This document shows, in pieces, positions 35,610 through 43,547 of a stretch of 64,000 nt of DNA (position 1 is its first letter; each line of letters begins with the position of its first letter). The stretch spans positions 115,552 to 179,551 of the forward strand of contig DASRWI010000017.1 in NCBI GenBank assembly GCA_035654655.1, read 5' to 3'. The DNA comes from DASRWI01 sp035654655. GTDB lineage: Bacteria > Bacteroidota > Ignavibacteria > Ignavibacteriales > Ignavibacteriaceae. Below the pieces are notes generated by a model. The model did not search any database. It was not told the DNA's origin and saw nothing but the letters and a program-made list of their open reading frames with translations. The position numbers and the translations under genes are program-made.

Positions 35610-36174
35610 ATAATCCTAATTGCTCCTTATTATTTTTCATCGCTTCAATACAAAAAGCTATATGTTCATCTAAAGGAATATTAAGCAGTTCTGCTCCCTG
35701 TTCAATCTCTTCCCTGCTTACATTTTTGGCAAAAGCTTTATCCTTCATTTTTTTCTTGACTGATTTCACTTCAACTTCAGCAACAGTTTTACTTGGCCTT
35801 ACATAAGCGACAGCAGTAATAAATCCTGAAAGTTCGTCGCATGCATATAAAACTTTTTTTAACATAGAATCTCTTAGTATATTGGAATAAGTTGCGTGCG
35901 AAAGTATAGCCTGAATAAATTCTTCATCAAATCCTAAACCTCTAAGAATTTCTGCTCCTTTGAAAGGATGCTCTTCAGCCGTCGGATATTTTTCATAATC
36001 AAAATCGTGAAGTAACGCAACATTGCTCCAGTATTCAACATCTTCATTAAACTTTTCAGCATAAGCTTTAACACAGGTTTCAACTGCATAAGCATGCTTT
36101 AGCAAACTTTCTGATTTTGTATACTCTTTTAATAATTCTAAACAATATTCTCTATTTCGTTCTTTGTTTATCAT
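35608..36174 (-). CDS. HD-domain phosphohydrolase family protein
   Basis: 188 residues from the ATG at 36172-36174, which has AAAGG nine bases upstream; an ATG three codons earlier directly abuts that site. HD-domain metal ligands are visible: His near residue 25 (LKHAYAVE), HD in VALLHDFDYEK, His in EEHPFKGAEIL and His in LSHATYS. Small proteins of this type are often annotated as HDIG hydrolases; the substrate is unknown. The start overlaps the end of nth by 23 bases, so the two are coupled. Confidence 0.82.
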   Translation of the reverse strand: MINKERNREYCLELLKEYTKSESLLKHAYAVETCVKAYAEKFNEDVEYWSNVALLHDFDYEKYPTAEEHPFKGAEILRGLGFDEEFIQAILSHATYSNILRDSMLKKVLYACDELSGFITAVAYVRPSKTVAEVEVKSVKKKMKDKAFAKNVSREEIEQGAELLNIPLDEHIAFCIEAMKNNKEQLGL

Positions 36175-36826
36175 TTTTAACATCCTTTAAATAGTACAAA
36201 TAACTTGGACAAAGTTTATCCAATGGACACTCTAAACATTTTGGCTTTCTCGCTACACAGATATTTCTTCCATGCATAATTAAGTAATGACTGGAATTTA
36301 TCCAATCTGCTTCAGGGAGAAGTTCCTTTAATCTTGTTTCAATTTTTTCAGGGTCTTTAGTTTCAACAAAACCAAGTAGGTTACTTAATCTTATTACGTG
36401 AGTATCAACTGCAATTGAAGGAATCATAAAAACATTCCCTGCAACTACTGAAGCTGTTTTTCTTCCTACTCCGGGTAATTTAGTAAGTTCATCAAAATCT
36501 TCAGGTACATTACCATTATAATTTTCAATTAAAGCTTTGCTGCACTTCTTTATACTTTTTGTTTTATTAGAATAAAAACCTAAAGAGTAAATTTCTTTCT
36601 CAATTTCTTCATTAGAAGCAGCAAGGTAATCCTGAGGAATTTTATATTTTTTAAATAATGTTTCAGTTACCTGGTTCACTCTTGCATCTGTGCATTGTGC
36701 TGATAAAATAGTTGCAATTAAAAGTTCAAATGGATTAGTATGATTAAGAAAAGTTTTTGGAATTGGATAATTATCTTTTAAAATATCAAATATCTTTTTA
36801 GCCCTTTGTTGTTCCTTCTTATTCAT
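36152..36826 (-). CDS. nth: Endonuclease III (DNA glycosylase/AP lyase)
   Basis: 224 residues from the ATG at 36824-36826, which has AAGGA five bases upstream; a frame 15 codons longer lacks this. The helix-hairpin-helix is LPGVGRKTASVVAGN with the catalytic Lys, and the catalytic Asp is in VDTHVIRLSNLLG. The 4Fe-4S loop CVARKPKCLECPLDKLC has the standard C-x6-C-x2-C-x5-C. The enzyme excises oxidised pyrimidines. It overlaps the upstream ferredoxin gene by eight bases. Confidence 0.95.
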   Translation of the reverse strand: MNKKEQQRAKKIFDILKDNYPIPKTFLNHTNPFELLIATILSAQCTDARVNQVTETLFKKYKIPQDYLAASNEEIEKEIYSLGFYSNKTKSIKKCSKALIENYNGNVPEDFDELTKLPGVGRKTASVVAGNVFMIPSIAVDTHVIRLSNLLGFVETKDPEKIETRLKELLPEADWINSSHYLIMHGRNICVARKPKCLECPLDKLCPSYLYYLKDVKNDKQRTK

Positions 36827-37160
36827 TAACATCCTTGTTAAATCTTTTATCTTTAATAAATAATCTTTCAACAGGTTTATTGTTGATGATGTGGCTTTGA
36901 ATTATTTCTTCGACATCATCTAAGGTTACACCACCATACCATACTTGTTCAGGATATACAACAATAGATGGACCAAATTCACAAGCATCAAGACAACCGG
37001 ATGTATTTGCTCTTACACTTTTATTAAGTCCTAATTCTTTTAGACGCTTCTTAAAAGCCTCTCTTATTTGAATGCTTCCCTTTGCAGAACAACATCCTCT
37101 TGGATCATCTGCAGAACGTACATTTTCGCAAACAAAAATATGTTTTTCAAATCTTTTCAT
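36819..37160 (-). CDS. Thioredoxin-fold 2Fe-2S ferredoxin
   Basis: 113 residues matching the NuoE-like/Clostridium-Aquifex type ferredoxins. The cluster cysteines are Cys11 (IFVCENV), Cys23 or 24 (PRGCCSAKG), Cys56 and Cys60 (SGCLDACEFGP). The segment PSIVVYPEQVWYGGVTLDDV is typical of the family. It transfers electrons in the cytoplasm to an unknown partner. Co-transcription with nth, a 4Fe-4S enzyme, is suggested by the eight-base overlap, though a functional link is unproved. Confidence 0.9.
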   Translation of the reverse strand: MKRFEKHIFVCENVRSADDPRGCCSAKGSIQIREAFKKRLKELGLNKSVRANTSGCLDACEFGPSIVVYPEQVWYGGVTLDDVEEIIQSHIINNKPVERLFIKDKRFNKDVNE

Positions 37161-37236
37161 AAATAATAATTTTATTTACTGTAAAATAAGAAAAAAGCTT
37201 TAATGGTTGAAAGTTAAAATGTAGTTCTAAAATGAT

Positions 37237-37276
37237 ATGGTATAGTTTATTGTCCCACTGTTGAAAACTATACCAT
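37237..37276. repeat. 12-bp perfect inverted repeat
   Basis: ATGGTATAGTTT and AAACTATACCAT flank a 16-base loop, between the hypothetical gene (stop at 37290) and the ferredoxin gene (start 37160). No T run follows on either strand, so it is not a standard terminator; it may be an operator or mRNA-stabilising hairpin. Confidence 0.6.
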
Positions 37277-37289
37277 TATGAATTGATTA

Positions 37290-37781
37290 TTATTTCTTCT
37301 TTCTTACAGCCATAAAAATAATTGAAGAAGCTACTAAAGTACCTACCGCCATCTTAGTTACTATTGCACCTCTGTTATGTTTCCATTCAGATTTAAATCC
37401 ATGTTCTTTAAATACATTTGGAATATAACCATGCTTTATATCATCGAAGTATCCTTCAACTACATTTATTCTATCAGCTAAGAGTAAGGAAAGCCAATGT
37501 TTATAGCTGGATTCACTATGTTTGAATGCATATCTTCTTATTGCACCACTTATTCCGGTGGGTGGAATAGAAGTTCCAAATACAGCCGAAATATTCGGAC
37601 GCTCATTAGAATGTAATATTTCAACATCAACAGGCTGCTGTGAAGGTCTTTCATAATTCAATCTATTATGATCATCCCCCGTATAATCTTTTATGGGATA
37701 AGTTGGTTCATTATCGGGATCTGCATCAATCCCCCATCCCTTTATATCAGAGTATTTATTATCTAAATTTTCATTTTCCAT
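37290..37781 (-). CDS. Conserved hypothetical protein with C-terminal membrane helix
   Basis: 163 residues. The N-terminus is GWGIDADPDNEPTYPIKDY, a pattern I associate with short Bacteroidota hypotheticals. The middle (SGAIRRYAFKHSESSYKHW, LLLADRINVVEGYFDDI) is likely helical. The last ~25 residues (IVTKMAVGTLVASSIIFMAV plus RKKK) form a single helix with a basic tail, so most of the protein would sit on one side of the membrane. It starts nine bases after the alcohol dehydrogenase gene and is probably co-translated with it. Function unknown. Confidence 0.75.
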   Translation of the reverse strand: MENENLDNKYSDIKGWGIDADPDNEPTYPIKDYTGDDHNRLNYERPSQQPVDVEILHSNERPNISAVFGTSIPPTGISGAIRRYAFKHSESSYKHWLSLLLADRINVVEGYFDDIKHGYIPNVFKEHGFKSEWKHNRGAIVTKMAVGTLVASSIIFMAVRKKK

Positions 37782-37790
37782 AATAGCACC

Positions 37791-38939
37791 TTATGATGTT
37801 GGTAAAAGAACCGTTTTAATACAATTATCTAATTTTGCTGAAAAAATATGATAAGCATCTGCTACTTCTTCTAACGGAACTCTATGAGTTATAATTCCTT
37901 TAGGATTAAGAATGCCATCCTGAACATGCTTAATTAATGTTGGTAACAATCTTTTTACGGATGCTTGATTTGCTCTAATGGTTAATCCTTTATTTACAAT
38001 GTTACCAATAGGAACAAAAGAATCAGTAGGACCATAGACTCCAACAATTGAAACAATTCCCCCTTTTTTAACAGAATTTATTGCCCAGTGCAATGCTGTA
38101 GTAGCACCACCTTGAAGAAGCATTTTCTTTCCTGTTAATGTCTGCATAGCTCTACCGGCAGCATCACCTCCAACAGCATCAATACAAACATCTGCACCAT
38201 AGTAATCAGTTGTTTTCTTCATAAATAAAACAACATCATCAAGTTCTCTAAAATTATAAGCTTCGCATTGAGCATAATTTTTAACAAAATCCAATCGATA
38301 TTCCACGTGGTCAATTACAATTACTCTTCCAGCACCAAACAACCAGGCACATTTAGCAGCCATTATTCCTATTGGTCCTGCTCCAAAAACGACAACAGTA
38401 TCTCCCTTTTTTATTCCACCCATTTCTGCAGCCTGATATCCCGTGGGTACAACATCTGTCAAAAGCACAGCATCATCAAGGTCCATCCATTCTGGAACTA
38501 TTGTTGGTCCCACATCTGCATAAGGAACACGAACATATTCAGCTTGTCCTCCATCGTAACCACCTGCAGTATGGGAATATCCAAATATTCCCCCAACAGC
38601 AGTTGCTTCAGGATTAGATTCGTGACAATTTCCAAATAATCCCTGCTTGCAAAATGAACACTTACCACAGGCAATATTAAAAGGAACTAAAACAGTATCA
38701 CCTTCTTTAATGTTCTGAACTCCTGGTCCTACTTCTTCAACAACTCCAACAAATTCATGACCAAATGTCATTCCTACTCTTGTATCAGGAACTAACCCAT
38801 GATATAAATGAAGGTCAGAACCACAAATACAAGAGCGAACTACTCTTACAATAGCATCTTGAGGATGAAGAATTTCAGGGTAAGGTTTATTTTTATCTAA
38901 GCGAATCCTAAAGGGTCCGCGATAATTCATTGCACGCAT
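37791..38939 (-). CDS. Zinc-dependent alcohol dehydrogenase (formaldehyde-dehydrogenase-like MDR)
   Basis: 382 residues. The catalytic zinc site is visible in SCICGSDLHLYHG and FGHEFVG, and the structural zinc lobe in CGKCSFCKQGLFGNC. The Rossmann motif VVFGAGPIGIMAAKCAW binds NAD(P). The long insert after LVRDVV-like DLDDAVLLTDVVPTGYQ and the sequence FNFRELDDVV recall glutathione-independent formaldehyde dehydrogenases, but substrate is uncertain. The partner hypothetical gene follows nine bases later. The ribosome site is weak (AGAG). Confidence 0.9.
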   Translation of the reverse strand: MRAMNYRGPFRIRLDKNKPYPEILHPQDAIVRVVRSCICGSDLHLYHGLVPDTRVGMTFGHEFVGVVEEVGPGVQNIKEGDTVLVPFNIACGKCSFCKQGLFGNCHESNPEATAVGGIFGYSHTAGGYDGGQAEYVRVPYADVGPTIVPEWMDLDDAVLLTDVVPTGYQAAEMGGIKKGDTVVVFGAGPIGIMAAKCAWLFGAGRVIVIDHVEYRLDFVKNYAQCEAYNFRELDDVVLFMKKTTDYYGADVCIDAVGGDAAGRAMQTLTGKKMLLQGGATTALHWAINSVKKGGIVSIVGVYGPTDSFVPIGNIVNKGLTIRANQASVKRLLPTLIKHVQDGILNPKGIITHRVPLEEVADAYHIFSAKLDNCIKTVLLPTS

Positions 38940-39037
38940 ATAATCTCTTTTATTGGTTTATTACTTCAATCAAAATATAAACCAAAGGATTAAATGCTAT
39001 GATGTTAAACATCATTGGAATTTGAATATAAAAAAAA

Positions 39038-39793
39038 TTAACCTTCAAGTTTAGAAAGTATAAATGAGGCTAAGAAACCAGCAACAGTAATAATTCCAGC
39101 AAAATTATGAGCTTCTTCAAAAGCTTCAGGAATCATAGTATCAACAAGCATTGCTAAAATAGCTCCGGCAGCCACAGCAGTTGTTGCAGCAATAATTTCA
39201 GGAGAATAATCTCTAAAAATTGAATAACCAGCCATAGAGGCAAATCCCGAAATTATAGCAATTCCACCCCAAATCCCAAAAATATATAATTTACTTCTTC
39301 CTGCTTTTTTCATACCTGAAGTACTGGATAAACCTTCAGGAACATTTGAAAGAAATATTGCAATGACAGCAACAATACTTACCACTCCCCCCTTTAACAT
39401 ACTTAAACCAATTACAATGGATTCTGGAATTCCATCAATTAATGACCCAATGGCAATTGCCATTCCACTGCTTGAATTTTCTTTGTTGGAAATCTGCTTA
39501 TCTCCTGAACGTTTTCTATGTTTTGCACCTTTTTTGGATAAAATAAAATTTGCAATTGTAAATAAAATCGCCCCGGTAAGAAAGCCTATAGCTGTGGAAT
39601 CAAATCCACCTCTTTTATAAGCATCATCCATAAGTTCAAAAGATAAAGCTGAAATAAGAACGCCGCTTCCAAAAGCGGTTATTCCTGCAATTGCCCTTTT
39701 AGGCATATTAAAAAAATAACCGGCAGCAGAACCAATAAGCAAGGCTGAACCAGCCAACAATCCCCATAACAAAGCAAGTATTCCAGGTGCCAT
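39038..39793 (-). CDS. ZIP-family divalent metal transporter
   Basis: 251 residues with about eight helices. The two ZIP core motifs are SLIDGIPESIVIGLSM (helix IV) and FLSNVPEGLSSTSGM (helix V), with His of the usual pair replaced or shifted: helix IV has DGIPE rather than HNxPE. This is the bacterial ZIP branch that carries zinc or other divalent cations; the metal cannot be read from sequence. A cytoplasmic His/Lys-rich loop (KKGAKHRKRSGDK) may sense metal. It stands alone. Confidence 0.88.
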   Translation of the reverse strand: MAPGILALLWGLLAGSALLIGSAAGYFFNMPKRAIAGITAFGSGVLISALSFELMDDAYKRGGFDSTAIGFLTGAILFTIANFILSKKGAKHRKRSGDKQISNKENSSSGMAIAIGSLIDGIPESIVIGLSMLKGGVVSIVAVIAIFLSNVPEGLSSTSGMKKAGRSKLYIFGIWGGIAIISGFASMAGYSIFRDYSPEIIAATTAVAAGAILAMLVDTMIPEAFEEAHNFAGIITVAGFLASFILSKLEG

Positions 39794-39981
39794 ATAATTC
39801 TCACGGATGTTTTAATTAAAATTAAATATTAAGACAGGATTAAAATTTGACAAGAGCAACAAAGAAGAAATTTGAAAATTAAGAATGTAATGAATAATGA
39901 TTTACTATAGGTGTCTGACAATGACAGAATTAGAAAATATTTATCCGAAAAATTATTATCTTAAGATAAGTTAATAAAGAG

Positions 39982-40362
39982 ATGAATATGAATATTATTC
40001 TTTGGATCCTGCAGATTTTGCTTGCCCTTCAATTTCTACAGCATGGAATTATTATGCTTTTCCCACCTGCAGAATATGTGGCGATAATGAATGCTACTTT
40101 GGGAATCCCACTTCGTTACTTTATAGGGATAACTGAATTACTCGCTGTTCTCGGCTTAATTTTGCCTGGACTTTTACGCATTTATACATGGCTGCTTCTT
40201 TTTACTTTAGCAGGTTTGATGATAATTGCCATAAGTGCCTCAGTTTATCATTTCGTTAGAGGTGAAGCAAGCAGTGGTGTTTATACAGCTGCACTATTTG
40301 TCATTATTACTTTTGTAGCTTATATGCGATGGAAAGTGAAACCAATTTTATCTAAAAGTTGA
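39982..40362 (+). CDS. DoxX-like membrane protein
   Basis: 126 residues, four predicted helices. The N-terminus (LWILQILLALQFLQHGIIMLFPP) and the central GIPLRYFIGITELLAVLGLILPGLL fit the DoxX-like family. Such proteins have been linked to quinone or thiosulfate metabolism, but most members are uncharacterised. AAAGAG lies nearby before the ATG. It is a single gene, divergent from the ZIP gene and convergent with the tRNAs. Confidence 0.8.
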   Translation: MNMNIILWILQILLALQFLQHGIIMLFPPAEYVAIMNATLGIPLRYFIGITELLAVLGLILPGLLRIYTWLLLFTLAGLMIIAISASVYHFVRGEASSGVYTAALFVIITFVAYMRWKVKPILSKS

Positions 40363-40390
40363 GTAATTATAGATTAGGGAGATTTACTTG

Positions 40391-40464
40391 TAGCGCGTAC
40401 GGGATTCGAACCCGTGATCTCCGCCTTGAGAGGGCGGCGTCCTAAGCCACTAGACGAACGCGCC
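40391..40464 (-). tRNA. tRNA-Glu (anticodon CTC)
   Basis: The 74-base minus-strand RNA has acceptor GGCGCGT/ACGCGCT (first pair G-U), D arm with TAGTGGCTTAGGAC, anticodon stem CCGCC/GGCGG around loop CTCTCAA, and T arm with GGTTCGAATCC. Anticodon CTC reads GAG. The CCA end is not encoded (A then CAA). Confidence 0.93.
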
Positions 40465-40476
40465 AGTGTAAAAGAA

Positions 40477-40495
40477 AACCTTCTTTAAGAAGGTT
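40477..40495 (-). terminator. Hairpin between tRNA-Gln and tRNA-Glu
   Basis: AACCTTCT/AGAAGGTT with a 3-base loop is followed on the minus strand by TTTTCTTTTAC. It could terminate tRNA-Gln, with read-through to tRNA-Glu, or mark a processing site. Confidence 0.5.
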
Positions 40496-40499
40496 CTTG

Positions 40500-40572
40500 C
40501 TGCCTCGTCAGGTCTCGAACCTGAACTCTTCTGATCCAGAGTCAGACGTGTTGCCAATTACACCACGAGGCA
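40500..40572 (-). tRNA. tRNA-Gln (anticodon CTG)
   Basis: The 73-base minus-strand RNA begins TGCCTCG and pairs with CGAGGCA, giving the U1-A72 pair of tRNA-Gln, with discriminator G73. The anticodon stem TCTGA/TCAGA encloses CTCTGGA, so the anticodon is CTG (reads CAG). T arm: GGTTCGAGACC. CCA is not encoded. Confidence 0.93.
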
Positions 40573-40689
40573 ATTTGAACTGCTAAAATAATATATTAAC
40601 TTGTTCAAAACAACTCTAAATAATAGAGGTTTTTACTTTTTCTTTATCATTTGTTTCTGCTATTTTAGGTTGTAATTAGTTTAATCTTT

Positions 40690-41541
40690 ATGAATTTAAA
40701 ACTTTTATACTTTTTGCTTTTCCCAGCTGTAGTTTTTTGTCAGGAATTTTCTCCTATAGGCAGTTTTGGAAATTTCAATTTAACTACCTCTTTTAGCATA
40801 AATAATTCAGGTAGAATTTTCATTGCTGATGATGGCTCAGATGAAGTTTATTCCTTCGATTCCTTAGGTAATGGATTAAAGCTAATTGGAGGCTATGGAT
40901 GGGATGAATCCTCTTTTGATGACCCTGCTGATGTTTTTTCTTCTTCCCTTAATGTTTATGTAGCAGATAAAAATAATCATAGGATTGAATTCTTTGATAA
41001 AGATTTAAACTACATTGGCCAGATAAATACTCGTGAATCCGAAGATAGAAATATGCAATTCGGATATCCGCTAAGTTGTGCAGTCTCAAATCAGGGTGAT
41101 TTATACATACTCGACAGTGAAAATAAAAGAATAGTTAAGTTTGATATGTTTGGCAACTTTGTGCAGAATTTTGGAGGTTATGAATCAGGAGGTTTTGTCC
41201 TAGAGAATCCTACTAAGATTGCTGTATATGATAATAATATCTACGTTCTCGATGAAAATAAAATTTATATCTTTGACCAATACGGAAACAACTTCAATTT
41301 AGTTGATATTTTACCTGCTCAAATAAATAATATTACTATTTCCTCAGGGCTTTTAATTCTCAACAATGCCAATGATATTTTTATTTCATCCTTAAGTTCG
41401 GTTAGTGAAAATTCTATACTGAAATTTCAGAAACTTAATATCCCCGATTTTAACAAAGAAGATATAGTTTCAGCATTGTTCCACAAAGAAAAACTTTACG
41501 TTTTAACTACTCAGAAGGTTTACATTCTTGCACAAATTTAA
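40690..41541 (+). CDS. Secreted NHL/six-bladed beta-propeller-like protein
   Basis: 283 residues. Signal peptide MNLKLLYFLLFPAVVFC is followed by EFSPIGSFG. NHL-like blades repeat the pattern of a Gly-rich turn, FIADDGSDEVYSFD, VYVADKNNHRIEFFDKD, LYILDSENKRIVKFDMFG and IYVLDENKIYIFDQYG. Such propellers usually bind proteins or sugars; no active site is evident. It is the first gene of a plus-strand run of four. No Shine-Dalgarno sequence is visible. Confidence 0.8.
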   Translation: MNLKLLYFLLFPAVVFCQEFSPIGSFGNFNLTTSFSINNSGRIFIADDGSDEVYSFDSLGNGLKLIGGYGWDESSFDDPADVFSSSLNVYVADKNNHRIEFFDKDLNYIGQINTRESEDRNMQFGYPLSCAVSNQGDLYILDSENKRIVKFDMFGNFVQNFGGYESGGFVLENPTKIAVYDNNIYVLDENKIYIFDQYGNNFNLVDILPAQINNITISSGLLILNNANDIFISSLSSVSENSILKFQKLNIPDFNKEDIVSALFHKEKLYVLTTQKVYILAQI

Positions 41542-41542
41542 T

Positions 41543-42004
41543 ATGGACAAGCAAAAACTATTTTACTTTACTTTAATTTTCATTTGTTTATTTCTTTTCT
41601 TTTGGCTTATAGGTATATCCTCTTTGGTTTTTTTTAGGGATTTTCCAATAATTAATAATCTTTTACCTTTAAGTAAAATTACATTTTCAAAATTTTGTCA
41701 TCAGAATATAAACAAAACTATTATATTGAATGGAGCTCCATTTCTAGTTTGTTCCAGATGCCTTGGCATTTATTCAGGAAGTTTCATTTTTTCAATTTTG
41801 ATGATAATCTTTTATAAAAAAAATATTACTCTAAAATTAAAATGGCTTATTATAGCTTTACTTTTTATAATTGCTGATATTATTTTTTATAACTTAAATT
41901 TTTATAATTATTCAAAAACAATAGCATTTGTTACAGGATTTTTTTTAGGTTCTATATTTATTAGTTATATTAACTCTCAAATCAAAAATTACTTTGTACA
42001 ATAA
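41543..42004 (+). CDS. DUF2085 membrane protein
   Basis: 153 residues from the ATG at 41543, one base after the upstream stop; a frame five codons longer overlaps that gene. Four or so helices. The DUF2085 signature is present: FCHQNINKTI, then PFLVCSRCLGIYSGSF, with two Cys and a His that could bind metal. The function of the family is unknown. It is probably translationally coupled to the beta-propeller gene. Confidence 0.82.
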   Translation: MDKQKLFYFTLIFICLFLFFWLIGISSLVFFRDFPIINNLLPLSKITFSKFCHQNINKTIILNGAPFLVCSRCLGIYSGSFIFSILMIIFYKKNITLKLKWLIIALLFIIADIIFYNLNFYNYSKTIAFVTGFFLGSIFISYINSQIKNYFVQ

Positions 42005-42517
42005 ATGATTCTTAAAAAATATTCTCCTGCTTTAGTTACAGGTTTCGCTGTTGCGGTACTATCTTTAATACCGGTCTTTAAAGTACTTGCCTGCTGTTTT
42101 CTGGTTCCGGCTGCTTCCTTCTTTGCTTTATTTTTTTACCTTAAAATAAATCCGGGAACAGAAAAAATTAAGTTTGAAGAAGCAATGATGTTTGGCTTAT
42201 TAACAGGAGTTGTTGCAGCAATATTTTCTTCAGCATTGGATTTAGTTTTAACATATATTACCAGAACTAATGACCTGATTGAATCTCTTCCATATTCAAG
42301 TAAAATGTTAGAAGAATATAAAATGGGCGATATTTTCAAAGAGCAATTCAAAATATTAAACATAATGGAAAAAGATATTAAGAATACCGGTTTCTCATTA
42401 TACTATATGTTTATGATAATTTTAAGCAACTTGCTTTCATTCACATTTTTTGGACTACTTGGTGGACTTGCAGGAATGGCAATTTTAAATAAGAAAAAAA
42501 CTAATAACGCATTATGA
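42005..42517 (+). CDS. Membrane protein of unknown function (DUF4199-like)
   Basis: 170 residues with four predicted helices (about 10-28, 30-46, 60-84 and 130-160). The third and fourth helices are separated by an acidic/basic loop (SSKMLEEYKMGDIFKEQF). The layout resembles DUF4199 proteins of Bacteroidota, but this is a weak match by eye. It starts immediately after the DUF2085 gene and overlaps the next one by ATGA, so it belongs to the same run. Confidence 0.6.
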   Translation: MILKKYSPALVTGFAVAVLSLIPVFKVLACCFLVPAASFFALFFYLKINPGTEKIKFEEAMMFGLLTGVVAAIFSSALDLVLTYITRTNDLIESLPYSSKMLEEYKMGDIFKEQFKILNIMEKDIKNTGFSLYYMFMIILSNLLSFTFFGLLGGLAGMAILNKKKTNNAL

Positions 42518-42795
42518 TTACAGCATTAATATTTTTTATTCATTTAGTTTTTGCATTAATTATTTTTACAAAAAAATGGCAGGATGAAGGTTTAAGCTCT
42601 GGTTTATTAAATTTAGGTTTAATAGCCATATTGTTTGCTGTTGGATGGTCCATTACAGGTATGATTGCCAAAGTTCTTATGGAACCTAAAGGTTTTGGGA
42701 TTTACTTTGATAGAGATGCTTTTTCTCTGGTGTTATTATCTATAGCAGAATACTTCTTCTATAGAATGTATTATAATCCAAAAGAAAATTTTTGA
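42514..42795 (+). CDS. Small three-helix membrane protein, unknown
   Basis: 93 residues with three predicted helices. No family recognised. The ATG overlaps the upstream stop as ATGA (42514-42517), which supports it as a real, coupled gene. Its stop is three bases from the end of the minus-strand TonB-like gene, with no terminator visible between the convergent genes. Confidence 0.65.
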   Translation: MITALIFFIHLVFALIIFTKKWQDEGLSSGLLNLGLIAILFAVGWSITGMIAKVLMEPKGFGIYFDRDAFSLVLLSIAEYFFYRMYYNPKENF

Positions 42796-42798
42796 TTT

Positions 42799-43536
42799 TT
42801 ATCTTATTCTGAAAGGGAAAGTTATAATAGCTCTTTGAACTTTATCAACATTCAAGGGTTCAAACTTCCATCTTTTTATTGAACTTAAAGCAACACCTTC
42901 AAGAGTTGCGTCTGCTTTATTAATCAGTCTTACAGTTCCAACACTTCCATTAGGAAGAATACTGAATTCAACTTTTATATCAACGTTTTTATAAATTCCT
43001 GCTGGATATTTTGGAATTATATAGCTTGTTATTCTTCTTGTACCTCTGCCGCCCCAATCAATGTAATATCCTTTTCCCCCATCACCACCAGTACCGGAAC
43101 CAACACCTAAACCTGGACCTTCTTTCCCATCAGTATTATATGGGTTTTTTGAAATTTCATCCTGAGCTGTAGTTTTATCAATAATTTTTTCAGCGTCTCT
43201 ATTTTTACTATCAGCCTGTGGAATATCAACATTATTGATGACATTTTTGTCCACTTTTTTTGTTTTAGTAATTGGAGTTGTCGGTGGATGTAACTGAGTA
43301 GTTATTTTCTCGCCTCCCTTTCCACCTCCTGGTTCACCTGCAGTTCCTAATCCTGTTCCAAATGATACTTCAACTAATTCATTAACTTCTTCATCAATTG
43401 TATTATTATCAACTACATTCTGTTTTACTTCATAAAATTTATTTCCTAAAAAAAATAGAAAAGCAAAAATTAACAAGTGTGTACTTACTGAAAAAGCAAG
43501 CGAGTAATTTTTTATTTTTACTTCATCATATAACAT
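42799..43536 (-). CDS. TonB-like protein (C-terminal TonB domain)
   Basis: 245 residues. One N-terminal helix (about 13-32, SLAFSVSTHLLIFAFLFFLG), a long Gly/Lys/Thr-rich periplasmic linker, and a C-terminal TonB domain (IKVEFSILPNGSVGTVRLI, SSIKRWKFEPL). Such proteins span the periplasm and pass proton-motive energy to outer-membrane proteins with ExbB/ExbD; neither is nearby. It is the last gene of the DUF92-TPR-barrel-SPOR operon, 11 bases after the SPOR gene. It may drive the barrel protein in the same operon. Confidence 0.82.
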   Translation of the reverse strand: MLYDEVKIKNYSLAFSVSTHLLIFAFLFFLGNKFYEVKQNVVDNNTIDEEVNELVEVSFGTGLGTAGEPGGGKGGEKITTQLHPPTTPITKTKKVDKNVINNVDIPQADSKNRDAEKIIDKTTAQDEISKNPYNTDGKEGPGLGVGSGTGGDGGKGYYIDWGGRGTRRITSYIIPKYPAGIYKNVDIKVEFSILPNGSVGTVRLINKADATLEGVALSSIKRWKFEPLNVDKVQRAIITFPFRIR

Positions 43537-43547
43537 TAAAATTTATC

